A stretch of 64,000 nt of DNA from an uncultured Rhodospirillaceae bacterium (GCA_937927415.1 CALBDS010000031.1:92746-156745); one strand, 5' to 3'. Positions 53,533-62,672 are shown, counted from the stretch's first letter. Translations and numbers: made by a program. Notes: generated from the letters alone by a model not told the origin.

Positions 53533-55686
53533 ATGACCGACTTCCCGAAGAAGACGATCGCGGACTGGGAAGCCCTCGCGGCCAAGGATATCGGGGCCAA
53601 AGGCTCGCTTCAGGATCTGGTCTGGCACACGCCGGAAGGGATCGACGTCAAGGCGCTCTACACCGCCGCCGATCTGGAAAGCCTGGAGCTGGACACGCTG
53701 CCGGGCTTTGCGCCGTTTACCCGCGGCCCCCGCGCCACCATGTACGCGGTCAAGCCCTGGACCATCCGCCAGTACGCCGGCTTCTCCACCGCGGAAGAGT
53801 CGAACCGCTTCTACAAGGCGAACCTGAAGGCCGGTCAGATGGGCCTGTCGGTGGCCTTCGACCTTGCCACCCACCGCGGCTACGACAGCGACCACCCGCG
53901 CGTGGTCGGCGACGTGGGCAAGGCCGGTGTCGCCATCGACAGCGTTGAGGACATGAAGATCCTCTTCGACGGCATCCCGCTCGACAAGATGTCGGTGTCG
54001 ATGACCATGAACGGCGCTGTGCTGCCGATCCTGGCCGGTTACATCGTCGCGGCCGAAGAACAGGGCGTCTCTCAGGACAAGCTGTCGGGCACCATTCAGA
54101 ACGACATTCTGAAGGAGTTCATGGTCCGCAACACCTACATCTATCCGCCCGAACCCTCGATGCGGATCATTGCGGACATCATCGAGTACACGGCACTGAA
54201 CATGCCGAAGTTCAACTCGATCTCCATCTCCGGCTACCACATGCAGGAAGCCGGCGCCACGGCGGTGCAGGAACTGGCCTTCACCATTGCCGACGGCCTG
54301 GAATACGTGCGCGCCGCGCTGTCCAAGGGGCTGCCGGTCGATAAGTTCGCGCCGCGCCTGTCGTTCTTCTTCTCCATCGGCATGAATTTCTTCATGGAAA
54401 TCGCCAAGCTGCGCGCCGCGCGCCTGCTGTGGTCGAGCCTGATGGAAAAGAACTTCCAGCCCAAGGACGCGCGTTCGCTGGCGCTGCGCACCCACTGCCA
54501 GACCTCGGGCGTGTCGCTGACGGAACAGGATCCGCACAACAACGTCATCCGCACCACCATCGAGGCGATGGCCGCGGTGCTGGGCGGCACCCAGTCGCTG
54601 CACACCAACGCGCTGGACGAGGCGCTGGGCCTGCCCACCGCGTTTTCCGCCCGCATCGCCCGCAACACCCAGCTCATCATCGCCGAAGAGTCGGGCATCA
54701 CCAAGGTGGTCGATCCGCTGGGCGGCTCCTACTACATCGAACACCTGACCCACAGCCTGGCCACCCAGGCGCTGGACCTCATCAAGAAGGTCGAGGAACT
54801 GGGCGGCATGACCAAGGCCGTGGATTCCGGCATGCCCAAGCTGCTGATCGAGGAAGCCGCCGCCCGCCGGCAGGCCGCCATCGACCGCGGCGAGGAAGTC
54901 ATCGTCGGCGTCAACAAGTACAAGGTGGAGCAGCCGGAACAGGTCGATGTGCTGGACATCGACAACACCGCCGTCCGCGAAGCCCAGATCGCCCGGCTGA
55001 AGCAGATCCGCGCCACCCGCGACGAGGCCAAGTGCCGCGCCGCCCTGGACGCCCTGACCAAGGCCGCCGCCGAGAAGTCCGGCAACCTGCTGGGGCTGGC
55101 GGTGGATGCCACCCGCGCCCGCGCCACCATCGGCGAAATCTCCGACGCGCTGGAAACGGTGTTTTCCCGCCACGTTGCTCAGATCCGCTCGGTGTCGGGC
55201 GTCTATGGTGCGGCGTACGAGGGGGATGAGGGCTTCAAGGCCATCCAGAAGGACATCGACGCCTTTGCCGAGGAAGAGGGCCGCCGCCCGCGCATCCTGG
55301 TGGTGAAGATGGGCCAGGACGGTCACGACCGCGGTGCGAAGGTGATCGCCACCTCCTTCGCCGACATCGGTTTCGACGTGGACATCGGGCCGCTGTTCCA
55401 GACCCCGGACGAAGCCGCCCGTCAGGCCATCGAAAACGACGTGCATGTGATCGGCGTGTCGTCGCAGGCCGCCGGCCACAAGACCCTGGTGCCGCAGCTC
55501 ATCGACGAGTTGAAGAAGCAGGGGGCCGGCGACATCATCGTTGTGTGCGGCGGCGTCATTCCGCCCCAGGACTATGATTACCTCTACAAGGCCGGTGCCG
55601 CCGCCATCTACGGCCCCGGCACCAACATCCCCAAGGCCGCCGCCGACATCCTGTCGATCCTGCGCAAGCAGAAGGCCGCGGCGTAA
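53533..55686 (+). CDS. methylmalonyl-CoA mutase
   Basis: This 717-residue B12 enzyme converts (R)-methylmalonyl-CoA to succinyl-CoA. It has the TIM-barrel large domain (RQYAGFSTAEESNRFYK, DLATHRGYDSDHPRV, RTHCQTSGVSLTEQDPHNN). The C-terminal cobalamin domain has base-off H598 in GQDGHDRGAKV and the GVSSQAAGHKTLVPQL segment. The single-chain length matches the homodimeric form. An AGGAGAGG site precedes the ATG. It completes the propionyl-CoA to succinyl-CoA route begun by pccAB; the epimerase and the MeaB chaperone are not in the window. Confidence 0.97.
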   Translation: MTDFPKKTIADWEALAAKDIGAKGSLQDLVWHTPEGIDVKALYTAADLESLELDTLPGFAPFTRGPRATMYAVKPWTIRQYAGFSTAEESNRFYKANLKAGQMGLSVAFDLATHRGYDSDHPRVVGDVGKAGVAIDSVEDMKILFDGIPLDKMSVSMTMNGAVLPILAGYIVAAEEQGVSQDKLSGTIQNDILKEFMVRNTYIYPPEPSMRIIADIIEYTALNMPKFNSISISGYHMQEAGATAVQELAFTIADGLEYVRAALSKGLPVDKFAPRLSFFFSIGMNFFMEIAKLRAARLLWSSLMEKNFQPKDARSLALRTHCQTSGVSLTEQDPHNNVIRTTIEAMAAVLGGTQSLHTNALDEALGLPTAFSARIARNTQLIIAEESGITKVVDPLGGSYYIEHLTHSLATQALDLIKKVEELGGMTKAVDSGMPKLLIEEAAARRQAAIDRGEEVIVGVNKYKVEQPEQVDVLDIDNTAVREAQIARLKQIRATRDEAKCRAALDALTKAAAEKSGNLLGLAVDATRARATIGEISDALETVFSRHVAQIRSVSGVYGAAYEGDEGFKAIQKDIDAFAEEEGRRPRILVVKMGQDGHDRGAKVIATSFADIGFDVDIGPLFQTPDEAARQAIENDVHVIGVSSQAAGHKTLVPQLIDELKKQGAGDIIVVCGGVIPPQDYDYLYKAGAAAIYGPGTNIPKAAADILSILRKQKAAA

Positions 55687-55710
55687 GGCAGGCGGGCACG
55701 TTTTGCTGAC

Positions 55711-55746
55711 GGGGGCGTCCGGGCATCAAAGCCGGGGCGCCCCCGC
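55711..55746 (+). terminator. stem-loop after methylmalonyl-CoA mutase
   Basis: GGGGGCG...CCGG pairs with CCGG...CGCCCCC with one-to-two-base mismatches and a loop of about nine bases, some 25 bases after the mutase stop. The T tract is absent, so the terminator call is moderate. Confidence 0.5.
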
Positions 55747-55839
55747 TGCGTTTGGGAGCTTCCCGTCATGCGCAAAAAAGTGCAATGGCATGCTTTTGGA
55801 CTCCGCCATATCATCGTTGCGTTCCTTATGGAGGCACCG

Positions 55840-56046
55840 ATGCCCAACTGTGACGACGAAGCCCTCATTAAGCTCAATCGCATTCTGGCAACCCAGCAAC
55901 GGCACGGGGAACTGCTGGCTATGCTGGACGCCCGGCTTACAAGGCTGGAAAAAAGCTCTTACCAGACGGAAGGCGAAATCAGCGTCATGCGGCTGTGGTT
56001 GGGAGCCATCGATCAGCGGCGAGGTTGTGACGCTATCGTGTCCTGA
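55840..56046 (+). CDS. small coiled-coil hypothetical protein
   Basis: The 68-residue protein is mainly a predicted amphipathic coil (DEALIKLNRILATQQRHGEL through LDARLTRLEKSS). ATG 55840 is preferred because GGAGG lies five bases upstream; a start at 55768 would add a poorly conserved stretch. A strong bidirectional terminator follows. The family is not recognised. Small coiled-coil proteins of this kind can be structural or adaptor proteins. Confidence 0.58.
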   Translation: MPNCDDEALIKLNRILATQQRHGELLAMLDARLTRLEKSSYQTEGEISVMRLWLGAIDQRRGCDAIVS

Positions 56047-56058
56047 CGGGCATAACGA

Positions 56059-56094
56059 AAAACCCCCGCCGGACGGGCATCCGGCGGGGGTTTT
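56059..56094. terminator. bidirectional terminator between coiled-coil gene and sodB
   Basis: AAAACCCCCGCCGGA (56059-56073) pairs perfectly with TCCGGCGGGGGTTTT (56080-56094) around a six-base loop. A-rich and T-rich flanks on both sides let it terminate the + gene and sodB. Confidence 0.92.
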
Positions 56095-56118
56095 GCCGTG
56101 TCGGCGGACGGCTCAGGC

Positions 56119-56718
56119 TCAGGCCTTGGCGAGCTGTTCGGCAACGAAGTCCCAGTTGACGAGGCTGTCCAGGAACGCCTTGACGAAGTCGGGGCGGCGG
56201 TTCTGGAAATCGACGTAATAGGCGTGTTCCCACACGTCCACCGTCAGCAGCGGGGTGTGGCCGTGGGCCAGCGGGCTGTCGGCGTTGGCGGTCTTGCCGA
56301 CCTTCAGCTTGCCGCCGTCCACATAGAGCCACGCCCAGCCGGAGCCGAACTGGGTCAGGGCGGCCTGGGTGAATTCTTCCCGGAACTTTTCGACGCTGCC
56401 GAAATCGGCGACGATGCGCTTTTCCAGATCGGCCGGCATCGCCCCGCCGCCGTTCTGCTTCATACAGTTCCAGTAGAAGGTGTGGTTCCACACCTGGCCG
56501 GCGTTGTTGAACAGGCCGACCTTGGAAGCGTCACCGACGGTCTGCTTGATGATGTCTTCCAGCGACGCATCAGCGAGCGGGGTGTCCTTGGTCAGGTTGT
56601 TCAGGTTGGTGACGTAGGTCTGGTGATGCTTGTCGTGGTGCAGATGCAGGGTCTGCGCCGACATCACGGGTTCCAGAGCGTCATAGCCGTAGGGGAGCGG
56701 CGGAAGTTCGAACGCCAT
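56119..56718 (-). CDS. sodB: superoxide dismutase (Fe/Mn family)
   Basis: The 199-residue enzyme dismutates superoxide to hydrogen peroxide and oxygen in the cytoplasm. It begins MAFELPPLPYGYDALEP and shows metal ligands in HLHHDKHHQTYV, WNHTFYWNCM and the DVWEHAYYVDFQN signature. The NHTFYWNCM and AWLYVDGGKLKV segments favour iron. ATG 56718 begins the conserved family start; longer frames upstream look non-coding. It ends at the bidirectional terminator. Confidence 0.96.
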   Translation of the reverse strand: MAFELPPLPYGYDALEPVMSAQTLHLHHDKHHQTYVTNLNNLTKDTPLADASLEDIIKQTVGDASKVGLFNNAGQVWNHTFYWNCMKQNGGGAMPADLEKRIVADFGSVEKFREEFTQAALTQFGSGWAWLYVDGGKLKVGKTANADSPLAHGHTPLLTVDVWEHAYYVDFQNRRPDFVKAFLDSLVNWDFVAEQLAKA

Positions 56719-56852
56719 CAGTCCTATCCCTTGTTCGAGTTTGATTAGCCTGTTTGGACACACTTGGGTGGGCGCCGGAGCGCCCCCGTGGGTGAAATAT
56801 GTCCTGACCCCGGCGAAGGAAAGGGGGGAAATCGCAACCTTGGCTGTTTTCT

Positions 56853-58097
56853 CTACTTGCCAGGATCGATTATGGCCTGGGCCGCCCGGTTGCCGGACAC
56901 AATGGCACCCTCCATCGTGGCGGGCAGGCCGGTGGCGGTCCAGTCGCCGGCAATCGTCAGCCCAGCGAACGGTCCGTGCGGCCCCGGCCGCAGCGACTCG
57001 TGCGCGGGGGTCTGGGCAAAGGTGGCCCGCCGTTCCTTCACCACCCGGAACAGCGGCAGGGGGGCCGTGGTTCCCAATGCCGCCCCCGCATCCGCCCACA
57101 CGCGGGCGGCGATGGTCCCGGCGGCGTCATGGGTAAGGGGGGCTGCGTTGCTGACGGTGGCCGACAGCACATCGCCGCGCTGGAACAGCCATTCCGCCGT
57201 GCCACCGATCATCCCCAAAAGCGGCGCTTCGGCGGGCAGGGCGACACCCGGCGGCAGCCGCAGATGAACGTTGACGATGGGTGCCCCCGGCGGCGGCACC
57301 GCCGTGCCGGGCAGAAGACGGGCGACGGCCCATGGCGGCAGCGCCAACACCACGGCGTCGGCGGACACCGCCGCGCCCGCCACCCGCACGCCGGTCACCC
57401 GGCCACCGTCGCGCACCAGCGACTCCACCCGCGCACCGCACCGCACCGGCACGCCCCAACCGGCCAGCCGGGCCAGGGCCGGTTCGATCAGCGCGTGGGA
57501 CAGGCCCTTGACCGGCAGCAGCGGGCGGCAGGCGCGTTCCCCCCGCAGCAGGGTCAGGCGCAGCACGGCCCCCAGCAGCCGGGCGGGCACGCGGTCCGGC
57601 GGGCCGTTCAGCACCGACACCGCCAGCGGCTCCCACAGGCGGGCGAACAGCGGTCCGTCCGGCGGCAGCACGTCGGCCACGGTGGCGGCGGGGGTGGCGG
57701 CCAGCAGCCGTAGGGCGGCCAGATGCGCCCACGCCCCGGCCCCCGGCACCCGCCGACGGGGATCGAGAAACCACAGCCCGCCGGGCCGCAGCGCCCAGCG
57801 GGCGCCGTCCCGCCGGTCGAAAAAGGGGAAACAGGCCGGACGCACCGCCCGCATCCGGTCTTCCGCCCCGCACAGCCGCAGATGGTCCAGCAGGGCACGG
57901 TTGCCGCTCAGCGCCAGATGGCTGCCGTTGTCGAGGGTGCGGTCCAGATGGGGATCGTGGAAGGAGCGGGCGCGCCCGCCCGCCTGTGCTGCGGCCTCGA
58001 ACACCGTGACAGTGATCCCCGCCGCCGCCAGCCGCAGGGCGCAGGACAACCCCGCCAGACCGGCCCCGGCGACGATGACGGACCGCACAGGCCGCAT
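56853..58097 (-). CDS. hpnE: hydroxysqualene dehydroxylase HpnE
   Basis: HpnE is an FAD amine-oxidase-fold enzyme that reduces hydroxysqualene to squalene, the last step of the HpnCDE route. The 414-residue protein has the dinucleotide motif VIVAGAGLAGLSCALRL, then VFEAAAQAGGRARSF and a C-terminal FAD-binding segment ending LTIAGDWTATGLPATMEGAIVSG. Its start directly abuts the hpnD stop, as expected for an operon. It supplies squalene for hopanoids. Confidence 0.95.
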   Translation of the reverse strand: MRPVRSVIVAGAGLAGLSCALRLAAAGITVTVFEAAAQAGGRARSFHDPHLDRTLDNGSHLALSGNRALLDHLRLCGAEDRMRAVRPACFPFFDRRDGARWALRPGGLWFLDPRRRVPGAGAWAHLAALRLLAATPAATVADVLPPDGPLFARLWEPLAVSVLNGPPDRVPARLLGAVLRLTLLRGERACRPLLPVKGLSHALIEPALARLAGWGVPVRCGARVESLVRDGGRVTGVRVAGAAVSADAVVLALPPWAVARLLPGTAVPPPGAPIVNVHLRLPPGVALPAEAPLLGMIGGTAEWLFQRGDVLSATVSNAAPLTHDAAGTIAARVWADAGAALGTTAPLPLFRVVKERRATFAQTPAHESLRPGPHGPFAGLTIAGDWTATGLPATMEGAIVSGNRAAQAIIDPGK

Positions 58098-58997
58098 TCA
58101 GCGGGCCGGCGGGTGGCCGAGGCAGCAGCGGATGGTCACCCACGCCGCTTCCCGCTTGCCGATGCGCACACCACGGCCCCGGTCGGTCCAGCCGCGGGTC
58201 ACCAGCCGGGCCAGCAGACGGCGATACAGGATCATCATCGCCACCGCCGCCCACAGCCGCCCCTGGCGGCAGCGCAGCAACGCCCGTTCCGCCGCCCCGA
58301 AACATCCCTCCGCCCGTTTGGCAAGCGTGGTGCAGGCCGCTCCCAGGTTGGGGTGGGCCAGCACCGTCGCCGGGTCCGACGCGCGGATGCCCGCGGCGTC
58401 CAGCATCTCCCGCGGCAGGTAGAGGCGTCCCATGGCGGCGTCCTCGTCCAGATCGCGCAGGATGTTGGTGAGTTGCAGCGCCTCGCCCAAGGAGGTGGCG
58501 AAGATTTCGGTGTCGGAATCGGCGCGGTCGAAAACCCGGATCGCCAGATGTCCCACCGCCCCCGCCACCCGCCGGCAATAGAGCCGCAGGGTGGACAGCG
58601 CCGGGGCGCGCATCCCCGCATCCCCGGCGGCGGTGGGCAGGTCCATGGCCATGCCGTCGATCAGCGCGTCGAATTCCGCCCGCGGCAGGCCGTAACGCTC
58701 GATGGCACCCTTCAGCGCCGCCAGCATCGGGCTGGTGGGGGCATCGCCCACATACAGGCCGTGGATGTCCCGGCGCCACTGGTCCAGATCCCGGCGCTTG
58801 TCCATCGGGTCACCGGGGGTATCGGCGATGTCGTCCAGCCGCCGGCAATAGGCGTAGATGGCGAACATCGCCGCCCGCTTGGACCGCGGCAGCAGCAGCA
58901 TCGGCCAGTAGAACGTGCTGCCCGACGCCCCGGCGCTGGGGGCCGGGGCGGCAAGAGGGCCGGAAAGGCCGGATGGGGGGATCAGGGGGTGGGCCAT
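58098..58997 (-). CDS. hpnD: presqualene diphosphate synthase HpnD
   Basis: HpnD condenses two farnesyl diphosphates to presqualene diphosphate. The 299-residue protein has both aspartate-rich motifs of the family, RRLDDIADTPGD and ILRDLDEDAAMGRLYLP, plus the FAIYAYCRRL lead-in. It lies between hpnC (12-base gap) and hpnE (adjacent). The Pro-rich N-terminus (about 1-27) looks non-conserved, so a shorter start is possible. Confidence 0.95.
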   Translation of the reverse strand: MAHPLIPPSGLSGPLAAPAPSAGASGSTFYWPMLLLPRSKRAAMFAIYAYCRRLDDIADTPGDPMDKRRDLDQWRRDIHGLYVGDAPTSPMLAALKGAIERYGLPRAEFDALIDGMAMDLPTAAGDAGMRAPALSTLRLYCRRVAGAVGHLAIRVFDRADSDTEIFATSLGEALQLTNILRDLDEDAAMGRLYLPREMLDAAGIRASDPATVLAHPNLGAACTTLAKRAEGCFGAAERALLRCRQGRLWAAVAMMILYRRLLARLVTRGWTDRGRGVRIGKREAAWVTIRCCLGHPPAR

Positions 58998-59009
58998 GAT
59001 CCCGTGATC

Positions 59010-59882
59010 TTAACGCGTGCGCAGCCCTTGGGCGATACCTCTGACCGTGGCGAACAGCTTCTGATGCAGCGGCAGAGTGACCCGTGCCCGCAGCGGGTCG
59101 CGGGTGCGCAGGCGCCGGGACAGGGCGTGGGCAAGGCTGAGGATCACCGCCGCCTCCATCCGCAGGTTGGGATGGCGGATCAGGCCGGGCAGGCCGGCGG
59201 CCCGTTCCAGCAGCCGGTCCACATTGTCCAGAACCCGGTCGAACAGGGCGCGCATCTTGGGGTCGCTGCTGGTTTCCACCAGCCGCTCGATGCTGACGCC
59301 CGCCTCGTCGAACCACGACTGCGGGATGTAGCAGCGGCCCAGCGTCACCCAGTCGTCGCGGGCGTCCTGCACATGGTTGAGCACCTGCAGCGCCGACGAC
59401 AGCGCGTCCGCCGCCGGGCCGGCTTCGCCCCCTTCGCCGTGAAGCTCCAGCAGGTAGCGGCCCACGGGGTTGGCGGAAAAACGGCAATAGAGGATCAGGT
59501 CGCTCCAGGTCTGGCAGCGTGCCCCCGCCGAATCGCGGCGGAACGCCCGCAGCACCTGACGCGCGTGGCGGTCGGAAATGCCGGTGGCGATCAGGCTCTG
59601 CCGCAAATCCAGCGCCGGGCGCAGATAGGGGTGCTTGGCCTGTCCGCTGCCCAGGGATTTTTCCAGGGAATCGAGATAGGCCAGCTTGCTTTCCGGTTCC
59701 AGATCGGGATCGTCGGCGATGTCGTCGGCCAGCCGGACAAAGCGGTAGAAGGCCATGATGTGGGGTCGCAGATGCCGCGGAAGCAGGCGGGAGGCGACGG
59801 GGAAATTCTCCTCATCCGCCGACTTGCGGGCAAAGGGACCGGGCTTTACGGTGGTCGGCGGGGCGATGTTGAAATCGGCCAT
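59010..59882 (-). CDS. hpnC: hydroxysqualene synthase HpnC
   Basis: HpnC converts presqualene diphosphate to hydroxysqualene, the middle step of bacterial squalene synthesis for hopanoids. The 290-residue protein has the substrate-Mg motifs RLADDIADDPDLE and NHVQDARDDWVTLGRCY and the SADEENFPVASRLLP start region typical of HpnC. ATG 59882 begins the conserved protein. It is divergent from the NDUFAF6-like gene. Confidence 0.95.
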   Translation of the reverse strand: MADFNIAPPTTVKPGPFARKSADEENFPVASRLLPRHLRPHIMAFYRFVRLADDIADDPDLEPESKLAYLDSLEKSLGSGQAKHPYLRPALDLRQSLIATGISDRHARQVLRAFRRDSAGARCQTWSDLILYCRFSANPVGRYLLELHGEGGEAGPAADALSSALQVLNHVQDARDDWVTLGRCYIPQSWFDEAGVSIERLVETSSDPKMRALFDRVLDNVDRLLERAAGLPGLIRHPNLRMEAAVILSLAHALSRRLRTRDPLRARVTLPLHQKLFATVRGIAQGLRTR

Positions 59883-59953
59883 GGGGTGGGAGCCTGCTCG
59901 TTGACGCTGCAATGGGCTGGCACTGCGGCCCTTGAGTCTTAATATAAGCCGCG

Positions 59954-59978
59954 TGTGCGGATTTCCCGTCTCTCCGCA
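59954..59978 (+). other. stem-loop in the hpnC / NDUFAF6-like divergent region
   Basis: GTGCGGA (59954-59960) pairs with TCCGCAC (59972-59978) with an 11-base loop. Thirteen bases later a run of six T follows (near 59992-59997). It could be an attenuator ahead of the + gene, but the T tract is distant. Confidence 0.35.
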
Positions 59979-60012
59979 CGTCTGAACCCCCTTTTTTCCG
60001 ACCGGATTGCCG

Positions 60013-60867
60013 ATGGTCAAAGACGCTCCCGCCCTGTCTTATTGCGGACAGGAGGTGAGGAAATACGACAACGACCGTTTTCTCACCGCCCTTTTCGCCC
60101 CCGCCGATCGGAGGGAGGCACTGTTCGCCCTCTATGCCTTCAATGTGGAGGTGGCAAAAACCCGTGAGGTGGTGAGTGAACCGCTGCTGGGGCAGATCCG
60201 CCTGCAATGGTGGCGCGACGCCGTGGCCGCCCTCTATGGCGAAGGTGCTATGCCCGAGCATGGGGTGGTTCGGGCGCTGCATGAGGCCGTCACCGCCCAC
60301 GGGCTGAGCCGCGAGGCCTTCGACGCCCTGATCGAGGCGCGGGACGCCGACCTCGACGACGAGCCGCCGGCCACCCTGGACGCTCTGGAACGTTATGCCG
60401 AGGCCACGGCCGCCCCGCTGGCCCAACTGGCGCTGGAGGTGTTGGGCGTGCGCGATGCGGCGGCGCAGGAGGCCGGGCGGCGGGCCGCCACCGGCTATGC
60501 GCTGGCCGGATTGCTGCGGGCGGTGCCGTTCCACGCGCGCCAGGGGCGGACCATGCTGCCCGCCGACCGGATGGGCGCCCATGGGGCAACCGCGCGCGAG
60601 ATTCTGGATTTCAAGCCCACCCCGGCCTTGCGCCCGGTGGTGGCGGAGGTCGCCGGTGCCGCACGCAGGCATTTGGATCAGGCCCGCGCCGCCCGCCGGG
60701 GCGTGCCGAAGGAGGCGCTGCCGGCGCTGTTGCCGGCGGTGCTGGCCTCGATCCATCTGGGAGTCTTGCGGCGGGAGGGGAACGATGTGTTCGCCGCGCG
60801 GCTGCACATGCCCAACCCCTTCCGGCATGTGCGGCTGGCGTGGGCGGCGTTCGTCGGGCGGTACTGA
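60013..60867 (+). CDS. NDUFAF6-like squalene/phytoene synthase-fold protein
   Basis: The 284-residue protein has the squalene/phytoene synthase fold but lacks both Asp-rich motifs. The first site reads LYAFNVEVAKTREVV instead of DDxAD, and the second reads LAGLLRAVPFHARQGRTMLP instead of a DxxxD pattern. This matches NDUFAF6, a complex I assembly factor, rather than a prenyl synthase. ATG 60013 is used. It sits beside hpnCDE and trmFO, so annotation by proximity as a squalene gene would be misleading. Confidence 0.85.
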   Translation: MVKDAPALSYCGQEVRKYDNDRFLTALFAPADRREALFALYAFNVEVAKTREVVSEPLLGQIRLQWWRDAVAALYGEGAMPEHGVVRALHEAVTAHGLSREAFDALIEARDADLDDEPPATLDALERYAEATAAPLAQLALEVLGVRDAAAQEAGRRAATGYALAGLLRAVPFHARQGRTMLPADRMGAHGATAREILDFKPTPALRPVVAEVAGAARRHLDQARAARRGVPKEALPALLPAVLASIHLGVLRREGNDVFAARLHMPNPFRHVRLAWAAFVGRY

Positions 60868-60868
60868 A

Positions 60869-60937
60869 GCGAAGGGGCATCCTGCCCCTTCGCGCTTCCC
60901 CAGCCAAGGGCCGGATGGCCCTTGGATCCCGCCTTTA
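60869..60937. repeat. double stem-loop intergenic repeat, family B copy 2
   Basis: GCGAAGGGGCA pairs with TGCCCCTTCGC, and CCAAGGGCC with GGCCCTTGG around GGAT, followed by ATCCCGCCTTTAT. The layout equals the copy at 46546-46613. It lies between convergent gene ends. Confidence 0.75.
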
Positions 60938-62272
60938 TGAGTTCAGCCAGGTGGTCAGGTCGGCGGTGGCGCGGCGGGTGTAGGCCAGTTTGCGTTCCTT
61001 GCCGCGGATCGCGTCGTCGATCGGGGGGAACAGGCCGAAGTTGACGTTCATCGGCTGATAGGTGTCGGCCATCGCCCCGCCGGTGATGTGGGACAGGATG
61101 GCGCCCAGGGCGGTGGTGGCGGGCGGGGGCGTGGTGGCCCGGCCCAGACGATCCGCGGCGGCGAAACGCCCGGCCAGCAGACCGACGGCGGCACTTTCCA
61201 CATAGCCCTCGCAGCCGGTGATCTGACCGGCAAAGCGCAGGCGGGGCAGGACCTTCAGCCGCAACGCGCCGTCCAGCAGCCGCGGGCTGTTGAGGAAGGT
61301 GTTGCGGTGCAGGCCGCCCAGCCGGGCGAACTCGGCGTTTTCCAGGCCGGGGATCATGCGGAACACCCGAAGCTGTTCGGCGTGACGCAGCTTGGTCTGG
61401 AAGCCGACGAGGTTGTAGAGGGTGCCCAGCGCATTGTCCTGGCGCAACTGCACCACGGCATAGGGGCGCCGCCCGTCATGGGGATTGGTCAGCCCGACCG
61501 GCTTCATGGGGCCGTAACGCAGGGTGTCGCGCCCGCGCTCGGCCATCACCTCGATGGGCAGGCAGCCTTCGAAATAGGGGGTGTTCTTCTCCCACTCCTT
61601 GAAGTCCACCTTTTCGGCGGCCAGCAGGGCGTCGATGAAGTCGTTGTACGGGATCTTGTCGAAACCGCAGTTGATGTAATCCTTGCCGGTGCCGCCGGGG
61701 CCGGGCTTGTCGTAGCGGGACTGGAACCACGCCTTGGACATGTCCACGCTGTCGATATAGACGATGGGGGCGATGGCGTCGAAGAACGACAGCGACGCCT
61801 CCCCCGTCAGATCCCGCACGGCATCCGCCAGGGTGGGGGAGGTGAGCGGGCCGGTGGCAACGATCACGCTGTCCCACTCCTCGGGCGGGATGGCCGGCAC
61901 CTCTTCACGAACCAGGGTGACCAGCGGGTGCTGGGCTAGGGCCTGGGTGACGGCCTGGGCAAAGCCGTCGCGGTCCACCGCCAGCGCGCCGCCGGCGGGC
62001 ACCTTGTGCGCATCGGCACACGACAGGATCAGCGAGCCGGTGCGGCGCATCTCCGCGTGCAGCAGGCCGACGGCGTTGTAGTCCGCATCGTCGGAGCGGA
62101 GCGAGTTGGAGCACACCAGCTCGGCCAGAGAGTCGGTCTGGTGCGCCTCGGTGCTGCGCACGGGGCGCATTTCGTGAAGGATGACGGGGACACCGGCCGT
62201 TGCGAGCTGCCAAGCCGCTTCGCTGCCGGCCAGCCCACCGCCGATGACATGAACAGGACGAATCTCGGACAT
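60935..62272 (-). CDS. trmFO: folate/FAD-dependent tRNA (uracil-54-C5) methyltransferase TrmFO
   Basis: TrmFO makes m5U54 in the T-loop of tRNA using methylene-THF and FADH2. The 445-residue protein shows the FAD site VHVIGGGLAGSEAAWQLA, then LHEMRPVRSTEAHQTD, VCSNSLRSDDADYNAVGLLH, CADAHKVPAGGALAVDRDGFA and QITGCEGYVESAAVGLLAGRFAA, all diagnostic. The ATG at 62272 is clear. It converges on the NDUFAF6-like gene. Confidence 0.96.
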   Translation of the reverse strand: MSEIRPVHVIGGGLAGSEAAWQLATAGVPVILHEMRPVRSTEAHQTDSLAELVCSNSLRSDDADYNAVGLLHAEMRRTGSLILSCADAHKVPAGGALAVDRDGFAQAVTQALAQHPLVTLVREEVPAIPPEEWDSVIVATGPLTSPTLADAVRDLTGEASLSFFDAIAPIVYIDSVDMSKAWFQSRYDKPGPGGTGKDYINCGFDKIPYNDFIDALLAAEKVDFKEWEKNTPYFEGCLPIEVMAERGRDTLRYGPMKPVGLTNPHDGRRPYAVVQLRQDNALGTLYNLVGFQTKLRHAEQLRVFRMIPGLENAEFARLGGLHRNTFLNSPRLLDGALRLKVLPRLRFAGQITGCEGYVESAAVGLLAGRFAAADRLGRATTPPPATTALGAILSHITGGAMADTYQPMNVNFGLFPPIDDAIRGKERKLAYTRRATADLTTWLNS

Positions 62273-62362
62273 GCCGCGACAATGGCGCGGCGCGGGGCCG
62301 GGGTCAACCGGGGAAGGGGGCCGCCCATGGATCCCCTATGATGACGAGACGCTGGTCCCCGG

Positions 62363-62650
62363 TCATGCGGCCCGTGGCTGGATGTCCCGCTCGATTTCAT
62401 CGCCGCGTTCAGCCGCGACGACGGACAGGTCATAAGCCTGTTGCAGATTCAGCCAGAACTCCGGGGTGGTGCCAAAGTACCGCGCCAGGCGCAGGGCGGT
62501 GTCGGCGGTGATGGAGCGGCGTTCGTTGACAATCTCCCCGATCCGGGTCGCCGGTACACGCAAAGCGATGGCAAGGGTGTTGGCGGACAGGGAGAGGGGA
62601 ACCATGAATTCTTCCCGAAGCACCTCTCCCGGATGGGTCTTGATACGCAT
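62363..62650 (-). CDS. higA: HigA-type antitoxin (XRE family)
   Basis: The 95-residue protein begins MRIKTHPGEVLREEFMVP and has an XRE helix-turn-helix (LSANTLAIALRVPATRIGEI) with the HigA pattern INERRSITADTALRLARYFGTTPEFWLNLQ-like ending, here VNERRSITADTALRL. It binds and neutralises HigB and represses the operon. It follows higB after 22 bases in the toxin-first order typical of higBA. Confidence 0.94.
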   Translation of the reverse strand: MRIKTHPGEVLREEFMVPLSLSANTLAIALRVPATRIGEIVNERRSITADTALRLARYFGTTPEFWLNLQQAYDLSVVAAERGDEIERDIQPRAA

Positions 62651-62672
62651 GTTTCCCTCCACCCCAGAGTGG

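Noticed and set aside
56853..60867. Carotenoid (phytoene) biosynthesis cluster
   Set aside because: The three linked genes fit HpnC, HpnD and HpnE better, the fourth synthase-like protein lacks catalytic motifs, and no crtI-type or geranylgeranyl synthase gene is present.
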